The notes beneath the pieces are model-generated. The model did no database searches and had not been told where the DNA came from. It saw only the letters and a list, made by a program, of their open reading frames with translations. This document shows positions 52,657-63,432 of a stretch of 64,000 nucleotides of DNA, piece after piece (position 1 is the first letter of the stretch; every line of letters begins with the position of its first letter). This stretch comes from Cercospora beticola (Eukaryota > Ascomycota > Dothideomycetes > Mycosphaerellales > Mycosphaerellaceae), in NCBI RefSeq assembly GCF_033473495.1, contig NC_088935.1:3224001-3288000 (forward strand), read 5' to 3'. Made by a program: the position numbers and the translations under genes.

Positions 52657-55600
52657 CTACTCGTCGTACTCGAGGGTCATGGTAGTCGGGATAGGGCTTT
52701 CCTTGGAGTTCTGGTCAAGGTAAGACTTCATTGGGACACCGGCAACCTCGTGGACGACTTCGTTCAAGTGTCCCTGGCGGCCAGGAGCACGTCGCAGGTT
52801 CTTAAGCTTGAAGACTTCCTTGAGGGTTGCGACAAGCGCAGGTCCCACAAGTCGGGCGCCGAAGCAGAAGTGCAGACCCTGGAACGCAGCTTCGTTAGTA
52901 TATAAAGCCGGAGCTTTGATGCAATCGCAAGCACTTACATGTCCAAGAAGAATGTACGAGCTCAATGGTCTGAATGGATCCAGCTTCTCAGGGTTGGGGA
53001 AAGCCTCGGGGTCCATCGAGGCCTTGGAGGTGCCGATCAAGACTGTCTGCTCAGCGCGGATGTGAACAGGTCCGCGAGCGCCATCGTTGATGGTGACATC
53101 CTTGTTGGCAACACGAGGAAGTCCAGGCACCACACCGGCATGTCTCATGCCTTCGAAAACGAAGCCCTGGAACTCCTTGTATGATGCTTCGTCGTCCTTG
53201 TGGGCGAGCTCGACAAGACGCTTCTTGTATTGCTCGTATTCCGGCTTAAGGAACAAGTCGATGAGGAGAGAGGCTTGTTGGGTGATCTAGAGGTAGAGAA
53301 TACAAGGTTAGCGAGGAACTCAGGCGAATTCCGGCTGGCTGGCAGTTGGCCATGATCAAACTTGTGACCGCAGGTCCTAGCCCGTGCATAGAGAGGTTGG
53401 GAGTTGTGATCACCTACATTGCCAGCAGTGGGTGCAGAAATGCCAATGCAGTCTCCAACAATGTCGCCAATTGGAAGACCGGTCTTCAAGAACGCCTTAT
53501 AGAGGCGGTCAGCGTCTGCGCCAACCTGCGAGATATCAGATTAGTATAAATGCACTGAAACTTGGTGACAGTCAAAAACAAACCTCGTAGGCCGATCCCT
53601 TGGCAAGCCAGTCGACAATGTGCTCCTTGAAACCCTGCTGGGTCTTAAGGTGGGCAGTCATGATCTCTCGCAGAACTGGAGCACCTTTCATCGCGCCCTC
53701 GCGCAACTCCCATTCGTGGGCGGGCAGAATATTGAAGCTCTGGTAGATGAATAGAACCAAGTAGATGTCGAACAACTGAGGCAGCGAAAGCAAGCCTCGA
53801 GGTTGTTCCTCGGTCTTGAGTGGGATGGCAAAGCGCTCAGCCAGCCACATGATGGGCGTGATATTTGTGACATCGCGGACGATGTCGATTTTTCGTCGAG
53901 TCCCGCAGTATTTCAGAGTGTTTTGCTTGATCAGCTTAGCGACGTTGGTGCTGAAGTACTTGATGACATTCTTCTCGAAGCCGTCCTCAAAGAAGATTTT
54001 GTGCACAGTCTGTTGTTCAAAGACAGGTCAGTGTACGCTTCTCTTTGATCTACGCGTAGATCGATGTTCTGTGCTTCTGAAAGCATTTCTTGTGAACTTA
54101 CATTGGATCGTTCGTCATGTTTGCCTTGCTCGTCCCAGCCCAGAAAGAATTCGTGGCCATCGGTGCAATCCTTGACAGCCTTTTGGTACATGACCCTGAA
54201 CGTGTCCCTATCCTCGAATATCTGCTTGCAAGCGGCTTGTGTTTGCACAGAGACGATGGAATTGTCACGCTGAGGGCGCTTGAGGTCGTACTGCTTCACG
54301 ACACCGTTGTCTTCGAGGATCTTCTTGATAGCCTTTGGAGTATAGAATGGCATCAGAGCATAGGTGGAAGTACCGGTATAGCTTTCAGGAAGACCGTTGA
54401 AGATCAGCTTGGGAAGCATTCCACCGTAGGCGCCTACGTAGACAAATTAGCATGCTGCAATTGTGAGATAGCAATGAGGTCAACGCACCGGGTGCCACGA
54501 TACCGACCTTGGAAAGGCCCCAGTTGGTCAGTGTAGTGCTGTTGAGGTCGTAAGAAAGGAAGCGGTCCCCACGGACGAGTGCTACAGCATCGTCCAAGAT
54601 ACCTCGACCAGTGGTTTGACCAGGACAGACACCGCTACCAGGCATAGGTGGCTTGGTGCACTCTGCCATGAGACCAGGATAAAGCTCAAGGTTGTCGATG
54701 TGGCCATAGAGCAGCTCTGCGGCGCGAGCCACTTCCTTGTCCGGGTTCCAATCTTTGAAGCTGTCATATGGCTTCAAGTTCAAATATCTTCGGAACTCGT
54801 TCATGGTGCACACATTGAACACGTTCCTGGCCTGCAGCTGTCCCATAACATCCACGATCTTCAGACTTGCTGGAGTGCCATGGGCGCCGAAAGCGTGGGC
54901 TGGCTCGTCAACGCAGTCTTTGAGAATCTCGGCGAGATCAGCATCGTTGAAACTGCCGTCTGGCCCTCTCTGGAGGCCGCCAAAGGTCCACTCCTTCGGA
55001 GGGGTGTCCTTGAGTCTGTGTCCTTCCGTATACATGACCTTCATGAAATGTTTCTCGTTCAGCTCATCCAAGGAGCCAAGCTCCGGGCAGTTCTTCCTGA
55101 TGATGTCTTCCATCCACTGGGCGTCAGCAGCAGACAGGGCGGCGTGCCAATGATAAAGGACTGCAAACTCTACAGAGACAGAGTTACCGGTTCCTCGCTC
55201 GACTCGAGACTGTTACAATGTCAGCTTGAGTTTTGAGGCCCTTTCTTCTTCTCGTCGCGACTCTCGCCATTCTCAGACCCATTCTTAGAAGGTAGGCCTG
55301 AGACGTTGGTGATGTCTGCGACATCTCTGTCGCTGCGCCGTAATAGTTTCATCGGAGGTGTGTGTTCGGGGGGGGGGGGTTGCTTACACCACCAGCCTTA
55401 ATCTCGCCGCCAAGGTCCAGAGACCAGGTGGAGTTGGCTCGAGGGGTGTTGAGGATGGCAGCTACGTAGTCCTTGAGCACAACAGTAGCAAAGAAGCCCA
55501 CGTTGATGTTTCGGGCAAGCTGAAAGATATCCTCGTCTTGCCTGAGGGGCAATAATTAGCTTGGCCATGCTCGTCTTCCGCAGAGTGTTGCGCGTGCCGA

Positions 55601-56964
55601 TGGCAAGCCTCTGTGCTGCAGAGTTGGAGCATTCTTAAAGTGCGAACCACGTACCATTTCTTTGTACCATGTCCTTCGCCTTCATCCTTGAGACTGTTCC
55701 AATCCGCGTACTTTCCCTCTTCGTTGATCGAGAGAAGATCTTTGGCAATCGTATTATGGTTTCGTGAGAACATAACCAATAGAGCAACCACACCGGGTGG
55801 CATGAGCATAATTCTCTCGCTCTGTTTAAGTGTCAAAAGATGTTCGTCCGTTTCCTATGCCACTCCAGCTTGATTCTTACCGCAATGCCATCATTCGTGA
55901 TCAATCCATTGTGCCATGTCCTCACTCTCTTCTGCTCTTCGCCCGTGTTTCCGTACAGTGTGCTCAGATCCACGTAGCTCGAAGTTTCGTTGATCCATTG
56001 ATTTTGTCGATTGGTCTGGAAACATTCATGGATAACGATAGTGGCGAAAGAGAAAAACAGCCTGTTCAATCCTGAAGGGTGCTCGCGGAACTTGTCGTCC
56101 TTTCGCTTAAGAAGCTGTTCGAAGACGAGCTCGGGGTCTGGGAGATTTGGGCCCTTTGGCTTCATCGGGGGCACACTGCGGGAGTAGGGAGTGCCAGCTT
56201 TGCCCATCTCAGGATTCCACTGCACGCGACGTAAAAGTTAGCACAGTGTCCAGTCTCCCGCCGGAAAGCTAAATGGAAATCACGATCAACACGGCGTGCT
56301 GTGCCCATGAACTTGAGAAATCCCCCATTCCTCGTGTCTCTGCATATACACGGTGTGTTCAAGGCACCCTGTCTTGCGAAGCGAGATGGTCACAAAACCG
56401 AAGGCGCGGTGAGACAGCAACCTCGAACGTCGATTTCGAGTATTTCCATTTTGCTGTCCGCAACTAGCGGGTGTCGAACCCTCAAATTCTGGCACAGCTG
56501 ATGACCGTCCCCCACTGTTGGTACTTACAGGGTTGTTATTGCCACCATCGTGTCTGCGATATCTCGTAGTTGGTCCAGCTAGCGTGGTCGCGGGGTGAGG
56601 AAGATCGTGCCATAACCTGATCAGTTAGAATATAGCCTGAGATGACCACTATAGCGTGACATTACATTTTGATGAAGGCATTGCTCGTTGCCGCGGACAG
56701 CCCACTGTTCAATGGCAATGACTGCAACATCGCTACTCCATTCTCGAGCAACAGTTCTTTGTCGTCCATAGGCTCGCCAGAAGCCAAGCTCGTAAGTCCC
56801 TGCCCGAGTGTTGCAGCATTCTTCAAGCTCATGTTATGAGTAAGGTCATGCAAGACCGAAGTCTTCTCCGTGGTGCCATTGGTTTCCTCATCTGACCTGC
56901 GATCTGGAGCTGTGCTGGGTTTCCGTTTGATCGTTGAGATCACTCTAGAGATTTTGCCCGGCAT
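52657..56964 (-). CDS. Psi-factor-producing fatty acid oxygenase (Ppo family; dioxygenase-P450 fusion)
   Basis: Eleven exons give 1067 residues, from the ATG at 56964 (MPGKISRVISTIKRKPSTAP) to 52657. Exon ends are 56964-56666, 56616-56529, 56219-55881, 55821-55655, 55541-55388, 55209-54489, 54433-54102, 54009-53584, 53525-53418, 53286-52939, 52878-52657. All junctions keep frame. The first half is a heme peroxidase/dioxygenase: distal His in FATIVIHECFQTNRQ, and SVEFAVLYHWHAALSAAD with catalytic Tyr and proximal His. The second half is P450-like: ExxR in VFEGMRHAGVV, and heme Cys in GLHFCFGARLVG. Ppo enzymes oxygenate linoleic or oleic acid to oxylipins that tune sexual and asexual sporulation. 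Whether it is the 8R- or 10R-dioxygenase type is not decidable here. Intron 2 is 309 bases, far longer than the others. Confidence 0.93.
55368..55379. repeat. Run of 12 G in a Ppo intron
   Basis: Twelve consecutive G on the plus strand, inside intron 5 (55210-55387) of the Ppo gene, a few bases from its donor site. The run length is prone to sequencing and replication error. Its closeness to the donor means a change of length could affect splicing. Confidence 0.85.
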
Positions 56965-59063
56965 GATTGCAGAGTCTCTGCGATGCTTCCTGAGAGACAA
57001 GCTGCGTAGGAGCTACAAGGATAAATCAAATGAGGAGCTTTGCAAGTGCGAGGGCTGGCGATGACATGTCTGAACCATCTAAGTGCACCTCTATGCTCAA
57101 TGTGTACCGGGAGCCTTGCATGACCAACGAGTTGCATTAGTGTCGAACTCCAAGGCTCTTGAGGAACCAATACCGCGCGTTGGGACATTGCGGAGCGAGA
57201 GCCACAGAAGATCGTGCTCAATGCAGCCACTGCTTTCACTCAAGCAGCGTAGTGACACGGACAGTGCAGTGCTCAAGCCGCGATGTGTTTGTAGCTTTCT
57301 GCAGGGACCAGGCCAATCACGAGCGATGCGTTATCATCGTCTGAGGTGGGCATTGATCGACATAACACGATCTGTGCGTGCTGCATAAGTTTTTGGAAAT
57401 GGTTGCATGGTTGTGGTCGGCTTTGCCGAGAAACATTCATCAGCAAAGATCTTTGCTGGCGTGACGAACACTTTGCGGACAACCTTGCAACGCCGCAATC
57501 GACAGGCGCCAAAGCGGCTTGTGCTCCATGTCACCGTTGACAGCTTTCTCAGTTGCACAACAGCGAACGTCAACCCGCCATGGTTAGCTGAAGGTCGACA
57601 TCTCGCTTGCGTGGCCTGATCATGTAGCGGTGGAACAGTCCACATGCATGCATCCTAGAGTTCGGAGGATATGAAGCCAGTGGGCGCCTTGCCTCATCGG
57701 GTATGTCCACACTCAGCAGTCAAAGAGGGGCTCTGCATTTGGGGATTTTCGGTATGCATTACTAGCGCTTCAGGATCTTTTAAGGTTGCGAAGTCTAGGC
57801 ATGGTCTGGTTGAGCGTGCATATTTCGTCCTTGGCTTGTTGGATGCATCATCGATTCGAAAGCCTCGTGTGCACTATCAATCTTGACATTCGGTTTGGAC
57901 TATGCCGCTGAGTGAATGGGCTGCAAGTACTGTGCCTTCTTGGTAGCATCACAGTGATAAGCTTCAAAGCACGAGCTCGAGCACGAGGGGGCCGGAGTGG
58001 CTGCTGGCTGGCGTCCTGTGATTAGTCGCGATGCAGAGATCCGATGGATAGAGTGACATCGGCATGCGGAGCGTGCCTCCACGCGGGCCGGTGGCCGCCG
58101 AGAATTTGGTTGTGCTGGCTCGGCAGGCTTTCTTTGGTTGCGCTCAACGTGGTTGTCTTCCTCAAGCTGTTTCGACCCTGCTTTTTCAATGTCTTATTCG
58201 GGGAATCTAATTTTGTGCCTCCATACAATAAGTACGAGACAGATGCGTTACACCGAACAGACTTCGCATCGCCTATCAGCTCCAACAGTGCTCTGTCAAC
58301 TTGACGGCTAGACCCCAGGGGCTGGCAGCAATTTCCAGTGTAGCAATCAGCGACATTTGAACATACACACCAAGATTCGCACGCTCTATAACACGCCGTG
58401 CTGTACTCGTGTCCCCGGCGCGCAATGCTGACCGCATGCCTGCAGCAAATCTCACCAGGCACGGCATGTGTTAGTCTTTGTACCTAAGCTGTTAGGCAGA
58501 ATATGGCTGTCATCCTAAGTGTATGAAATGAGATCAGCATGCCGCAAAGGTTACGTGCCACATCGTGCATGGCTGCTGACCGTTATGCACATGTTAATCG
58601 TGGCTACCTCTGAATGCAACGACCTCTGAGTGCAACCGCAGGTCATTAAGCCAATCAGCAAAGCTTTTCATGGATCGAGAGCCAATCTAGTTAGGCGCTT
58701 ACACTCAAAGGTCGTTGCATTCAGAGGTATTCACGATTATCCTTATGGGCTGCCGGCACCAAAGACCACGGTGTGAGTCGTGATAAAGGTGTGTGGGATA
58801 TGCTTCGCCTCGCTTCAGTTCTAGAGTCGATGATCTCTCTGCAAGATGGTCCATCTTGCTTTGTGCATAGACAGCTTGCAAGTTGCGGGAGCTCTACGCG
58901 AACTTGCTCGCAGCGTGCAGCTGCAAGTCATTATCTGACTCCCGGCAAGCTCAGATAGACTGTGGGTGCAGCTCCAGAGATCTGCTGCTAGTTCCGGCAA
59001 TCGTCTTATGGCCAGCGAACCAGTAAGACTGCAGAAGTGACGCCGGCCAGTGCAGCAGATTTC
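56965..59063. other. Gene-poor 2.1-kb stretch
   Basis: Between the Ppo start and the TRAX stop, both leftward. Frames such as 57334-57645 and 58022-58462 are open but show no domain. It must hold the Ppo promoter. A 147-base inverted-repeat element at 58594-58740 is listed separately. Confidence 0.45.
58594..58740. mobile_element. MITE-like inverted-repeat element
   Basis: Two arms of about 43 bases, 58594-58636 and 58698-58740, are near-perfect reverse complements; both contain CTCTGAATGCAACGACCT, with a few mismatches elsewhere in the arms. The spacer is about 60 bases. The arms begin ATCGTG, and both ends abut TA, a possible two-base target duplication as left by Tc1/mariner elements. No open frame lies inside, so it would be non-autonomous. 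No second copy is seen in the window. Confidence 0.6.
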
Positions 59064-60029
59064 TCATCCTTCGACTTCCAGAATCCTTTGGCCATCGGTA
59101 TCCGGAAGCCATCCCTTCGGTCGCTCCGCCCCCCTAACAACCAATCCGTATCTGAACATGTGTTAGCATGCACGCGATTGATGATTTAATTGACTTACAA
59201 TGCACGCTCGACTTTTTCTACGCTCGTTTGCATAACCTCCATCTTCTTGTCCAGGTCCTTGCCAAGCGGACCTCCATGTGCGTTGAGTGTTTCCAGTGCC
59301 GATCTTAGAGCCCGCATGTCATTCAGCATGCTTCTTGGGGTCTGACCGGAGGCGTTCGAAGCTGCGATTGTCGGCATCGCGCCATTCATGGCCATTGTGG
59401 TGATGGCGAATCGCATAAGCTCTCCAGTCATGTCGAAAATGCCAAGAAGGTAGTCCTCGATGCTCAACGCTACGCCTGGTCCACCTTTATCCATTTCGCG
59501 CAGACGGGCTGTAGACTCCTCGTAGGTAATTAGTGAGCCAGTGGTCAGATAGTGCTCGAAGGAGGCTGCTTCCATCCATTCTTGGCAGCCACCAGTGATC
59601 TGTCTTGCGTAGCGGTCTCGATTGAGACCTTGCCTTAGAGCAGCGTTGCAAGTTAGTGACTGCTTCAACATAGCGTACCCACGCATATGGTTACCTACAG
59701 ATCTTTCGAAACAGCTGCGAATTGTGCGTCGATCGTCTGGCGATATGGCTCACTGCCTTTGACAACATTTTGAGGTAGTGGCTCGTTCAATGTGCGAACA
59801 CTAGAGAATCATGAGAGTGAGGCAATGGTGAACAATCAGCTCGAGTCTCTTACCGCTGGAGAGTGAAGATGATCTTCTTAGATGCGGCCGTGATGTCGCG
59901 GGAAGCTTTGATGATGCGTTCTCGGCGGTCGTGATGCTCGTCCAATTCAGCCCGGAACCCTTCGAACATTGGCATGAAAGGAGACGTATTGTTTCCTTGT
60001 TCCATATCTGCGCGCGTTCGCTTACCCAT
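59064..60029 (-). CDS. Translin-associated factor X (TRAX)
   Basis: Exons 60029-59854, 59800-59699, 59633-59199 and 59151-59064, with introns of 53, 65 and 47 bases, give 266 residues. The all-helical fold starts PMFEGFRAELDEHHDRRERI and continues ASRDITAASKKIIFTLQR. The diagnostic block GGCQEWMEAASFEHYLTTGS carries the ExxE metal-binding pair, and EDYLLGIFDMTGELMRFAIT the catalytic Asp region, as in animal TRAX. With translin, TRAX forms the C3PO nuclease, which trims passenger strands of siRNA and tRNA fragments. Translin itself is not in this window. The last exon ends in a short variable tail. The second acceptor, CTCTAAG, is a rarer AAG type but gives the only open frame. Confidence 0.88.
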
Positions 60030-60816
60030 TGAGGAATTGTTCGTGAAGTGCGGTTTCTGGCGTGGAAAATGGAAGTGGAAGCAACGGCAGAACTGACACC
60101 AAGACTTTTGGCAATTATCGGGCACACACCCCACAACGCCGACTGCGTTTAGCATCGCATTTATTGACGTATCACGTTGTACGTACTTCGATGTCTTATG
60201 CGTATCACAGCAGGAAATTTCATGACTGTATGAATGCTGAAAGCGTACAGATGATTGAGCATATCAGCTCAGTCGTGTTCGCAAGTCCAGAATCACCCGG
60301 CGTCAAGAATTGTGCAACACTCTGCGAAGGCAAGGACAGTCTGCAATGAGCTGCGAATGGCCTATCTTGTGCATTGTGTGAACAAGTGCTGTGGAATTAC
60401 GTCAAGTTCGTTAATCTGCAGAAGCTCTAGTCTTCGTTTGATGCTATGGCATGTCAAATGTGATCACGTTCGCGTCCGTGCATTGAGGCAGCGTATCACT
60501 GCAGGAGCTGTGACAAGGTCACAGTGCTTCCATTTTAGATCATCGCTCCAGGCGATGCTCACATCGGCAAATGAGCCTTTGTTCACCGACGCGCGTACGT
60601 GCTTGAGTCGACAGAGAAGACTAGCAATAACCCCGGCAGCAAGAGAGGAGGGTTCGCGTGTTGGATGCAGCGAGGAACTCCAGGTAAGCAACGGCGGCGG
60701 TGGGTATTGCTCTGCCACTGCGACCCTCGAGTCGTCGTTACTTTTATTAACGTTATGTCGGCTCATATTCAGACATGAGTGGTCTTTTCTCGCGGGTAAT
60801 CGGGAGCAGGCATCGA
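60030..60816. other. Intergenic
   Basis: 787 bases between the TRAX start and the CDK stop, both leftward. Frames over 60255-60881 and 60464-60940 are chance; the latter partly overlaps the CDK gene in another frame. A GTAAGT just before the CDK stop leaves open a further 3' exon here. Confidence 0.4.
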
Positions 60817-61854
60817 TCAGTAAGCTCGCTGCTGACTTACAGCCATTCCTGGTAGGGGAGCAGCAAATGCGCCAGACGTAGCTGCTTGCGAACGTATTTC
60901 GTTGAACCATGGGTGGGCCAAAGCTTGTTGTGCGGTGCAACGCATCTCCGGCCGAAGCTGTAGCAGTTGGCCAAGCAGCTGTAGTCCAAGTGTGTCAATC
61001 TGGGGAAGTATAGTCCGCAGCTCTTGAGTGGCATAGACGGGCCAGGTCTGCTTGTACTCTGCGAAACTGCTGATACCAGGCCAGCTCCGCTCTGACGGCG
61101 TGCCCATGAGCCGGAAGATTCTGAGAAGTTGGTCTTCGTTCGTAGTTCCTGGAAATAATGGCCTGCCAGTGAACATCTCCGCCATGATACAACCAGCGCT
61201 CCAGATGTCGATGCTGGTGTTGTACGTGCGGCTGCCCAGAAGCACGTCAGGTGCGCGATACCATAAGGTCACTACCTCGTTTGAGAATGTGTTGACAGGA
61301 ATTCCAAAGGCACGGGCGAGTCCAAAATCGCCGAGTTTCAATTGACCTTGCGCATTGATCAGAAGATTTTGAGGCTTCAAGTCGCGGTGGAGCACGCGGT
61401 TCTCGTGGCAGAAAGCGATACCACGGAGCAGTTGCCACATGAAACTCTTGATAATCGCTGGGTCGAGTGCACCTCGTGCACCACCGGCTGGACCTTGGTA
61501 GCTGTCCATGTACTTTTTGAGGTCTTTGTCCATGTACTCAAACACCAGCATGAGCTTGTTCTCGGTGTGGATAACATCGTACAAGCTGACAATGTTCTCG
61601 TGCTTCAACTCCTTCATCAACGAAATCTCGCGAATTGCTGTGCTGGGAGTGCCCTCCTCGCTGTCGAGGTGAATCTCCTTGAGGGCTACGAACTGACCGG
61701 TCTGTCCATTGCGACCTTTAAAGACCTGGGGAAAACAGATCAGTATGTATAAATCAACAGGCGCTTCTCGTCGTTTCAGCATGCTCACCGTCGCATAGGT
61801 ACCCTCTCCCAGCTTCTCCAGCTGCTGGAAGCTGGAAGGATGGCGCTTGTCCAT
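60817..61854 (-). CDS. PHO85: PHO85-type cyclin-dependent kinase
   Basis: Exons 61854-61789 and 61725-60817, with a 63-base intron, encode 324 residues. The start [20 protein letters not shown] is the PHO85 form. Kinase marks are [11 protein letters not shown] (Gly loop, rejoined by the splice), [20 protein letters not shown] with the PSTAIRE cyclin helix, [33 protein letters not shown] and [15 protein letters not shown]. The Ser/Thr residue before [11 protein letters not shown] replaces the activating Thr of Cdc2-type kinases, as expected for PHO85, which needs no activating kinase. In yeast it regulates phosphate response, glycogen and polarity. The upstream frame is open and contains an ATG 58 codons earlier (62028), so an N-terminally longer form is possible. 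Confidence 0.93.
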   Translation of the reverse strand: MDKRHPSSFQQLEKLGEGTYATVSMLKRREAPVDLYILICFPQVFKGRNGQTGQFVALKEIHLDSEEGTPSTAIREISLMKELKHENIVSLYDVIHTENKLMLVFEYMDKDLKKYMDSYQGPAGGARGALDPAIIKSFMWQLLRGIAFCHENRVLHRDLKPQNLLINAQGQLKLGDFGLARAFGIPVNTFSNEVVTLWYRAPDVLLGSRTYNTSIDIWSAGCIMAEMFTGRPLFPGTTNEDQLLRIFRLMGTPSERSWPGISSFAEYKQTWPVYATQELRTILPQIDTLGLQLLGQLLQLRPEMRCTAQQALAHPWFNEIRSQAATSGAFAAPLPGMAVSQQRAY

Positions 61855-62623
61855 GGGCTCGACCTTGTGGCTGCCGCCCAGTGATCGCACCGAGATGTTA
61901 CTGTCGGTTCGGTTGGCGACGCTGAGGGTGGATACGTGCGTCGGGAGCAGTCGGATATCGGGCGGTTCCTTGCCCGTATATGTCTTATCCCAAAGGATTG
62001 CCCGTGCAGTCGTTAGCTGCGAGGCCACTCGAGTCGCGCGCGAGATCGAGTTGAGGTCGGCCGTGGTGAAGTCGGTGGGCAGTCTGGGCTGCGAGCGCGA
62101 GAGACCTTTCCTCGCAGCGGCGGATGATGGAAGCGAGAGGTCAGGTGTCGCCGTTCTATCGCAGCAGTAGCGGCAGTGGTGTCTGGACAGAAGTGTATGT
62201 GGCTGTAGATGTAGAGGTGCAACAACAGTGGAGCAACGTTTAGACGTACATACTCGACGCGCTGGTGGGGCAGTTTGGACGGTCCGAAAATAGAATTAGA
62301 TGCCCTTCTGCAGCGCCCAGCTCCTCACTTCGTCTCTGGCAACCGTCGGGCTACTACTACTGGTGCGACAGAGGTTCACAGGCGCGTGGTCCTCTCGCGC
62401 GTGCGCATCTAATCTCGGCAGAGGCCTCGTGGGCCTGTGCCTGTGGCTTTTAGTCTAGAGGTCCTCCTGCTACGCGCCGCGCCGCGACACCACGGAAGTA
62501 CTGCTCACGCCATACTCCTCACGCTTGAGACCACACAGCAGCATCAGCACAACAAAGGTTCCAGATACCGCTTAACAACTAGCTACCAGAGCACACCGGT
62601 CAGAAAGACCGCTCATCACCATC
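61855..62623. promoter_or_regulatory. Divergent promoter region of CDK and Ala/Pro-rich gene
   Basis: About 770 bases between outward-facing genes. The part next to the CDK start is open for 58 codons in the CDK frame and could be its 5' extension. The remainder shows no clear element. Confidence 0.4.
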
Positions 62624-63432
62624 ATGCCTGGTGTTCGTAAGTCCAGAGCACCATCTTCCTGGAATCCACAAACAGAGCCACTGACAAACGCGCCATAGCC
62701 CCAGACGCGGTCGACAATGTCAAGCGGCTGTTGAAGGGCATGTTCAGGCGCGGAAAGAAGAGCAAACAAGAGACCCCCGCCGACAGCACCTCTGCAGCCC
62801 CGTCTACCGCTCAGGCCCCGGCGAAGCCAGATGCGCCTGCTGCACCTCAACAACCAGCCTCGCCGGCAACACCAGCCAGCCCACCGTCTGCCACGACCGC
62901 TGCGCCAGACACAAATAAGCAGCTACCTTCGCAGCCGGCAGCTCCAGCAGCTCCGGTGGCTCCAGCAGCTCCGGCGGCTCCAGCAGCCAACGCCGCGGCC
63001 GCAGCACCAGCTGCTGCATCGTCGACTTCTGGTCCCGCGGCTTCGGCAACTGCACCAGCTGCGGAGTCTGCTCCCATTCCACCTCCAAAGACGGACGGCG
63101 CTGCAGATCAATCCCAAGTCGCAGACACTACCAATGTTGAGCAAAAGGCGAGCCCACCACAAGCAGATGCAGAGAAGAGCGTGACCGATACCGCTGCCAT
63201 TCCACCGCCAACTCCAGTCACCGCAGTAGAGAATACACCTCCAACAGCAGCCCCAGTGGCACCAACCGCGCAGTCGGAGACTAAAGAGCCAGCGCCGACG
63301 CCGAAGCCTGGTGCAGACGTCGAAAAGTTGCCTGTGCTTGCAGAACCTCCTGTCGTGCAGCCTACACAAAGCGCGCCAGGCATGTCTGCGACTTCCGGAC
63401 CGCTCGAGGACTTTCCAGAGGGTACGAAGTAG
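62624..63432 (+). CDS. Ala/Pro-rich protein with basic N-terminal helix
   Basis: Exon 1 (62624-62636, ending MPGV plus one base) joins exon 2 (62699-63432) across a 62-base intron and keeps the frame, for about 248 residues. The N-terminal helix is short and basic (DAVDNVKRLLKGMFRRGKKS), which could be amphipathic and membrane-binding. The rest is Ala/Pro/Thr-rich repetition (QPAAPAAPVAPAAPAAPAAN and similar), certainly disordered, ending ATSGPLEDFPEGTK. Proteins with such a helix followed by an AP-rich tail are common in filamentous fungi but not characterised. The tiny first exon means the true start is easily missed. Confidence 0.7.

Noticed and set aside
58022..58462. 146-codon minus-strand frame in the gene-poor gap
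   Set aside because: No intron signals, no domain, high Cys/Arg content typical of random frames.
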